Positions 6,655 through 9,706 of a stretch of DNA of 9,706 nucleotides are shown here, piece after piece (the stretch's first letter is position 1; the number at the start of each line of letters is the position of its first letter). The position numbers were made by a program, and so were the translations under genes. The notes under the pieces were generated by a model that worked only from the letters and a program-made list of their open reading frames with translations, was not told the DNA's origin and did no database searches. Source of the DNA: Acidobacteriota bacterium (GTDB lineage Bacteria; Acidobacteriota; UBA4820; DSQY01); the NCBI GenBank assembly GCA_021814355.1, contig JAKAIJ010000084.1:1-9706 (forward strand), given 5' to 3'.

Positions 6655-6939
6655 CTAGGGCGTGTTCGCAGAACGGGCGTGCCGAAGCTGGAATCGCTTG
6701 CGGAGCGAAGCGGAGAAGCGGCGTCCCGGCGCCGGTGGCCCAAATGCCAAGGAAGGCGAGCGGGGCGGCGCCGAGTCGCACTGGGAGGTGCTTCGAGCAC
6801 CCCACACCGCGAAGCCTGACGCCGCAGCCTGACGCCGCAGATGGGTTCGAGGATACGGATGCGACGCGAGAAGCGAATGCACGGCTCTTCGCTTGCCAGG
6901 CGGCACGGTAACATGGTTGCGAGTGTGAACGCGCCCTAG
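6655..6939. mobile_element. MITE-like 285-bp element with terminal inverted repeats
   Basis: The left end CTAGGGCGTGTTCGCA (6655-6670) matches the inverted right end CTAGGGCGCGTTCACA (6939-6924) at 14 of 16 bases. Both ends carry CTAG. IS630-type transposases are known to use CTAG targets and duplicate TA, so a non-autonomous IS630-like element is the best guess. No transposase gene fits. Inside are a perfect 13-bp tandem repeat, AGCCTGACGCCGC x2 (6813-6838), and a 7-bp hairpin AAGCGAA/TTCGCTT (6871-6894). The right CTAG contains the folE stop codon. Short open frames within it have no ribosome site and look spurious. Confidence 0.6.
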
Positions 6940-7646
6940 AGGCCGTCGGGCGGTGCGCCGCGGCCGCCGGCGGCGGCGAGAAACTCGCGCCGGAGCGACG
7001 GGTCGGTCTTGAAGTCCCCGGTGAAGGCGACGGTGGCGGTCTGGCTCTGCTGCTTCGAGACCCCGCGCATGGCCATGCAGAGGTGGAAGGCCGTGGCGGT
7101 CACCGCGACGCCGCGGGGGGCGAGGAGCTCCTCGAGGGCCGAGGCCACCTGGTTCGTGAGCCGCTCCTGGAGCTGGAGGCGTCTCGCGTAGACGTCCACG
7201 ATCCTGGGGATTTTCGAGAGGCCGATGACCTTCCGGCCCGGGAGGTAGGCCACGCTCACCCTTCCGAAGAAGGGGAGCAGGTGGTGCTCGCAGAGAGAGT
7301 AGAACTCCACGTCCCTCACCAGGACCATCTCGCGGTAGCCCTCGGCGTCGAAGACGGCGCCGTTCAGGAGCGCCCGGAGGTCCTGGCCGTAGCCGGAGGT
7401 GAGGAACTCGAGCGACTCGGCGACCCGGCGGGGGGTGCGCAGCAGCCCCTCGCGGTCCGGGTCCTCGCCCAGCTCGAGAAGCATCTCGCGCGACAGGGCC
7501 TCGATGCGGCCGTGCCGTGCCTCGGCGGCGGCCGCCCCGGGCAGGGCGATGACGGAGGAGCGCCCGGCGCCGTGAAGGTCGAGGGTCTCCTCAATCCCGG
7601 CGGACGGTGGCGACGTTGTTCTCGGTCTCGAGGACTCGTATCTCAT
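6936..7646 (-). CDS. folE: GTP cyclohydrolase I
   Basis: 236 residues. The enzyme converts GTP to 7,8-dihydroneopterin triphosphate and formate, the entry step for folate and tetrahydrobiopterin; the related FolE step also feeds deazapurines. Seen: GEDPDREGLLRTPRRVAES (60-78), YSLCEHHLLPFFGRV (116-130) and LCMAMRGVSKQQSQT (189-203). The zinc ligands C119, H122 and C190 sit at the spacing of E. coli C110, H113 and C181. The first 40 or so residues are low-complexity. ATG 7646 has GGGAGA 6 nt upstream and lies inside the PTPS gene, a 56-nt overlap that suggests translational coupling; no other normal start fits. The C-terminus ends GGRGAPPDGL, and the TAG stop (6938-6936) is part of the CTAG at the right end of the MITE-like element, so the insertion leaves the protein unchanged. 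Confidence 0.95.
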   Translation of the reverse strand: MRYESSRPRTTSPPSAGIEETLDLHGAGRSSVIALPGAAAAEARHGRIEALSREMLLELGEDPDREGLLRTPRRVAESLEFLTSGYGQDLRALLNGAVFDAEGYREMVLVRDVEFYSLCEHHLLPFFGRVSVAYLPGRKVIGLSKIPRIVDVYARRLQLQERLTNQVASALEELLAPRGVAVTATAFHLCMAMRGVSKQQSQTATVAFTGDFKTDPSLRREFLAAAGGRGAPPDGL

Positions 7647-8001
7647 GAAGTCTCCCTGCGGGGATCTCGGGTTCGAGGATTTTCCAAAAGGCGAGCGCCA
7701 GGGTCTCGGCCGTGGGGTTTTGGCCTTCCAGGAACGGGACGTCGAAGTTCAGGTTCTTGTGGTCCACGCGGGCGATGACCTTCTCGTCCACGACGCGCTT
7801 CAGCTCCTTCACGTTGAGGATCATCCCGGTTCCCGGGTCCACGTCGCCCGCCACCGTGACCTCGAGGGTGTAGTCGTGGCCGTGGCCGTGAAGGTTGTAG
7901 CAGGAACCGAAGACGGCGACGTTCCGGGCGTCGTCCCAGGCCGGGTTCAGCAGGCGGTGAGCCGCGGAAAACCGGGCCCGGGCGGTGAGCATGACCTTCA
8001 T
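7591..8001 (-). CDS. 6-pyruvoyl-tetrahydropterin synthase type enzyme (QueD/PTPS family)
   Basis: 136 residues. Family members act on dihydroneopterin triphosphate: PTPS makes 6-pyruvoyl-tetrahydropterin for tetrahydrobiopterin, and QueD makes 6-carboxy-tetrahydropterin for queuosine. Seen: H15 in FSAAHRL, C34, H40 and H42 in CYNLHGHGHDY, D80-H81 in DHKNLN and E125 in LETENN. From memory of the mammalian PTPS, spacings between these residues agree throughout (His to Cys 19, Cys to His 6 and 8), whereas E. coli QueD has a much shorter His-Cys gap; DPGTGMILN also echoes mammalian DPATGMVMN. I therefore prefer PTPS activity, although CxxxHGH of QueD is present too. Start: ATG 8001 has GGAGGG 4 nt upstream; an ATG at 8061 has no ribosome site and adds an unconserved basic stretch. 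folE begins inside its 3' end. Confidence 0.9.
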   Translation of the reverse strand: MKVMLTARARFSAAHRLLNPAWDDARNVAVFGSCYNLHGHGHDYTLEVTVAGDVDPGTGMILNVKELKRVVDEKVIARVDHKNLNFDVPFLEGQNPTAETLALAFWKILEPEIPAGRLHEIRVLETENNVATVRRD

Positions 8002-8096
8002 GATCCCTCCCGCGCGGGACTGCGCGCGCCGCTTCGGAAACAGCGCCGTGCGCCGGGCCATTCCAGGGAGGGCGGAGGGTCCGGAATGCGGCGGGG

Positions 8097-8128
8097 TTGA
8101 AATAGAAGGCGCCCGCTGGGGGTATAGT
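8097..8128 (+). promoter_or_regulatory. Possible promoter of the peroxiredoxin gene
   Basis: TTGAAA (8097-8102) and TATAGT (8123-8128) have good hexamers but a 20-nt spacer, longer than optimal. Between here and the ribosome site GGAGG (8202-8206) the leader has GGGGAAACCCC (8141-8151) and a palindrome CGCCGCC/GGCGGCG (8163-8178), which could fold in the RNA. No OxyR-like operator is recognisable by eye. Confidence 0.3.
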
Positions 8129-8214
8129 GGGCATGGCGGGGGGGAAACCCCATCAACTCAAACGCCGCCCCGGCGGCGGAGGTGGAACGGACCCGTATCA
8201 CGGAGGTGGAAGCC

Positions 8215-8802
8215 ATGGCTCTCGTTGGACAGAAGGCCCCTGAGTTTTCGGCCGACGCGGTGGTAAACGGCGAGTTCAAGACGGTGAAGCTCTCGGATTG
8301 CAAGGGGAAGTACGTCGTCCTTTTCTTCTATCCGTTGGACTACACCTTCGTGTGTCCGACGGAGATCACGGCCTTCGCGGACGCCTACGACCAGTTCAAG
8401 AAGCTCGGCGCCGAGGTGATGGCGGCTTCGGTGGACAGCAAGTTCGTCCATCTGGCGTGGCAAAGCACGCCGCGCAAGCAAGGCGGCCTGGGCTCGCTGC
8501 CCTTCCCGCACCTGGCGGACCTGAACAAGACCATCGCGAAGGACTACGACGTCCTGATGGACGGGGCGGGGGTCGCCCTGCGCGGCCTCTTCATCATTGA
8601 CGGGGAGGGCGTCGTCCAGCACGCCACCGTCAACAACCTGGGGATCGGGCGCAGCGTGGAGGAGACCCTCCGGACGCTGCAGGCCGTCCAGACCGTCAAG
8701 AAGACCGGCGAGGTGTGCCCCGCCAACTGGAAGCCGGGCGACGACACGATGAAGCCCGACCCGAAGGGCTCCCAGGCCTACTTCCAAAAGCACGGGAGGT
8801 GA
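8215..8802 (+). CDS. Typical 2-Cys peroxiredoxin (AhpC/Prx1 family)
   Basis: 195 residues. It is a cytosolic thiol peroxidase reducing hydrogen peroxide and organic hydroperoxides, probably with thioredoxin or a similar reductant since no ahpF is seen. Seen: the peroxidatic site PLDYTFVCPTE with C47, the conserved Trp in HLAW, and resolving C168 in GEVCPANW, so homodimers with intersubunit disulfides are expected. GGLG and a C-terminal YF (189-190) are both present; these are the marks of over-oxidation-sensitive Prx enzymes described first in eukaryotes. Start: ATG 8215 has GGAGG 8 nt upstream; an ATG at 8182 in the same frame adds 11 unconserved residues and has no comparable ribosome site. 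The gene is divergent from PTPS-folE and convergent with the nucleotidyltransferase gene. Confidence 0.95.
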   Translation: MALVGQKAPEFSADAVVNGEFKTVKLSDCKGKYVVLFFYPLDYTFVCPTEITAFADAYDQFKKLGAEVMAASVDSKFVHLAWQSTPRKQGGLGSLPFPHLADLNKTIAKDYDVLMDGAGVALRGLFIIDGEGVVQHATVNNLGIGRSVEETLRTLQAVQTVKKTGEVCPANWKPGDDTMKPDPKGSQAYFQKHGR

Positions 8803-8817
8803 CGCGGGCTCCCGCGT
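8802..8817. terminator. Palindrome between convergent genes, possible shared terminator
   Basis: ACGCGGG-CT-CCCGCGT is a perfect 7-bp inverted repeat starting at the last base of the peroxiredoxin stop codon, 20 bp from the stop of the converging gene. There is no T-run, so any termination activity is unproven. GTGACGC flanks it as a direct repeat (8799-8805 and 8816-8822). Confidence 0.35.
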
Positions 8818-8836
8818 GACGCCCGCGGAGATGCGG

Positions 8837-9706
8837 TCAGGGCGCGCGGAGCGCGTCGAGGGCCACGGCGTCCTCCAGCCGCTCGCCCACGGCCAGGGCG
8901 GTCCCGGGCAACAGGACGCACCGGCCGACCTGGCACCGGGCGGGAACCTTCGCCCCCTCTCCGGCGACGGCGGGGCCGGTGACGCTCGCGTCGCGCGAGA
9001 CCCACGCCCCCTCGTGGCGCAGGAGGGGGCGGCCGTCCCGCCGTTCGAGGCGGCTCCCCCTGGGGACGGCGAAGCCTCCCTCGGCCATGAGGGAGAGCAA
9101 CTCCAGGGACGCGGCGAGGTAGGCGCTCGGCGAGCCCAGGTCGTACCAACGCCCCCGGGAGTCCACCGCGTGCACCACCCCGGACGGCAGAAGCGGGCGG
9201 AGCAGGTCGCGGACCAGCTCCCGGAAGCCCGGGCCGGGCAGGCGCTCCAGCAGCTCGCGCCGGGCGGCGTAGACGCCTGTGAAGTGGGACGCGCCGCGGC
9301 CGAACTCGCGCAGGACGCCGAGGCCGTCCGCCTCGATCGGGGTATAGGCGGCGCCGGGCGGCAGCGGGCGGACGGCGAGGGCCGCGAGGCAGGCGGGCTC
9401 CCGCTCCAGCCGCTCCGCCAGCGGCCCCAGGGGCAGGTCTCCGAAGAGGTCGCCGTTCACCACGAAGAAGGCTTCGCCCTTAAGCATCCCGCGGACCGGC
9501 CAGAAGACCCCCGCGGTACCGAGGATCTCGGGCTCCGAGGAGAAGCGCAGCTCGAGCTCCCCCCCATGGGCGCGGGCGCAGGCGGCCACCTCCTGGGGCA
9601 GGTGGTGGAGGTTGAGAAGGACCCTCCGCACCCCCGCGGTGGCGAGCGCGTCGAGGGTCCGGTTGAGCAGGGGCCGTTTCAGGAAGGGGAGACAGGGTTT
9701 CGGAAC
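8837..9706 (-). CDS. Sugar-nucleotidyltransferase (mannose-1-phosphate guanylyltransferase/MurU-like), N-terminus outside the window
   Basis: The frame is open to the right edge, 289 codons within the window. The likely product transfers a nucleotide from NTP to a sugar 1-phosphate, supplying activated sugars for envelope polymers. Seen, in order: KPCLPFLKRPLL with LDALATAGV, typical of the region just after the N-terminal GxGxRL nucleotide-binding motif, which must lie just off the edge; LNLHHLPQ; the metal-binding NGD in VVNGDLFGD; HFTGVYAARRELLERLP; and WYDLGSPSAYL, the family's W-x-D-x-G-[ST]-P motif. The last 70 residues (VSRDASVTGPAV and onward) look like a short left-handed beta-helix. 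A GTG at 9631 would cut off the conserved N-terminal segment, so it is not the start. The exact base and sugar cannot be told. Confidence 0.85.
   Translation of the reverse strand, partial: VPKPCLPFLKRPLLNRTLDALATAGVRRVLLNLHHLPQEVAACARAHGGELELRFSSEPEILGTAGVFWPVRGMLKGEAFFVVNGDLFGDLPLGPLAERLEREPACLAALAVRPLPPGAAYTPIEADGLGVLREFGRGASHFTGVYAARRELLERLPGPGFRELVRDLLRPLLPSGVVHAVDSRGRWYDLGSPSAYLAASLELLSLMAEGGFAVPRGSRLERRDGRPLLRHEGAWVSRDASVTGPAVAGEGAKVPARCQVGRCVLLPGTALAVGERLEDAVALDALRAP

Noticed and set aside
6633..6914. Arg/Pro-rich open frames inside the MITE-like element
   Set aside because: Several frames overlap on both strands with no ribosome site or transposase motif such as DDE. They look like chance frames in GC-rich DNA.

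Overview
The window comes from a very GC-rich bacterium, probably a Gram-negative soil or subsurface type. The lineage cannot be fixed from the sequence; an Acidobacteriota- or deltaproteobacteria-like genome would fit but this is a guess. Two zones meet near position 5834. The left zone (1-5834) looks accessory. The right zone (5859-9706) carries intact housekeeping-type genes.

Left zone. A very long minus-strand gene runs off the left edge (1-3025). It encodes an exported RHS/YD-repeat protein with its own near-consensus sigma-70 promoter (3116-3144). About 575 bases without a gene follow (3145-3719), holding a strong two-part hairpin (3301-3345) and a 33-bp direct repeat present twice. Next is a minus-strand gene (3720-5297) for a beta-class DNA methyltransferase fused to an Mrr-like PD-(D/E)xK nuclease domain, which looks like a single-chain restriction-modification protein. 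It has a TATAAT box and a ribosome binding site at its start. Then come roughly 470 gene-free bases with an 11-bp tandem repeat, a hairpin and a palindrome. These end in the 3' half of a tRNA-Arg(CCG) gene (5790-5834). A tRNA 3' half with no 5' half is the usual scar of an integrated element, so I read 5834 as the right end of an island that extends left, probably beyond the window.

Right zone. Three minus-strand genes form a pterin group: a 6-pyruvoyl-tetrahydropterin synthase-type enzyme (7591-8001), GTP cyclohydrolase I (folE, 6936-7646, overlapping the former) and a short-chain dehydrogenase (5859-6578). Together they could make tetrahydrobiopterin: GTP to dihydroneopterin triphosphate (FolE), then 6-pyruvoyl-tetrahydropterin (PTPS), then reduction (SDR). 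A 285-bp MITE-like element with terminal inverted repeats (6655-6939) sits exactly at the folE stop codon, between folE and a Rho-independent terminator (6599-6629).

To the right, a divergent plus-strand gene encodes a typical 2-Cys peroxiredoxin (8215-8802). It converges on a minus-strand sugar-nucleotidyltransferase gene (8837-9706) that is cut by the right edge. A GC-rich palindrome lies between their ends.

The most notable points are the tRNA scar marking an island edge, the methyltransferase-nuclease fusion with an AT-richer recognition region, the neutral insertion at the folE stop codon, and the possible bacterial tetrahydrobiopterin cluster.
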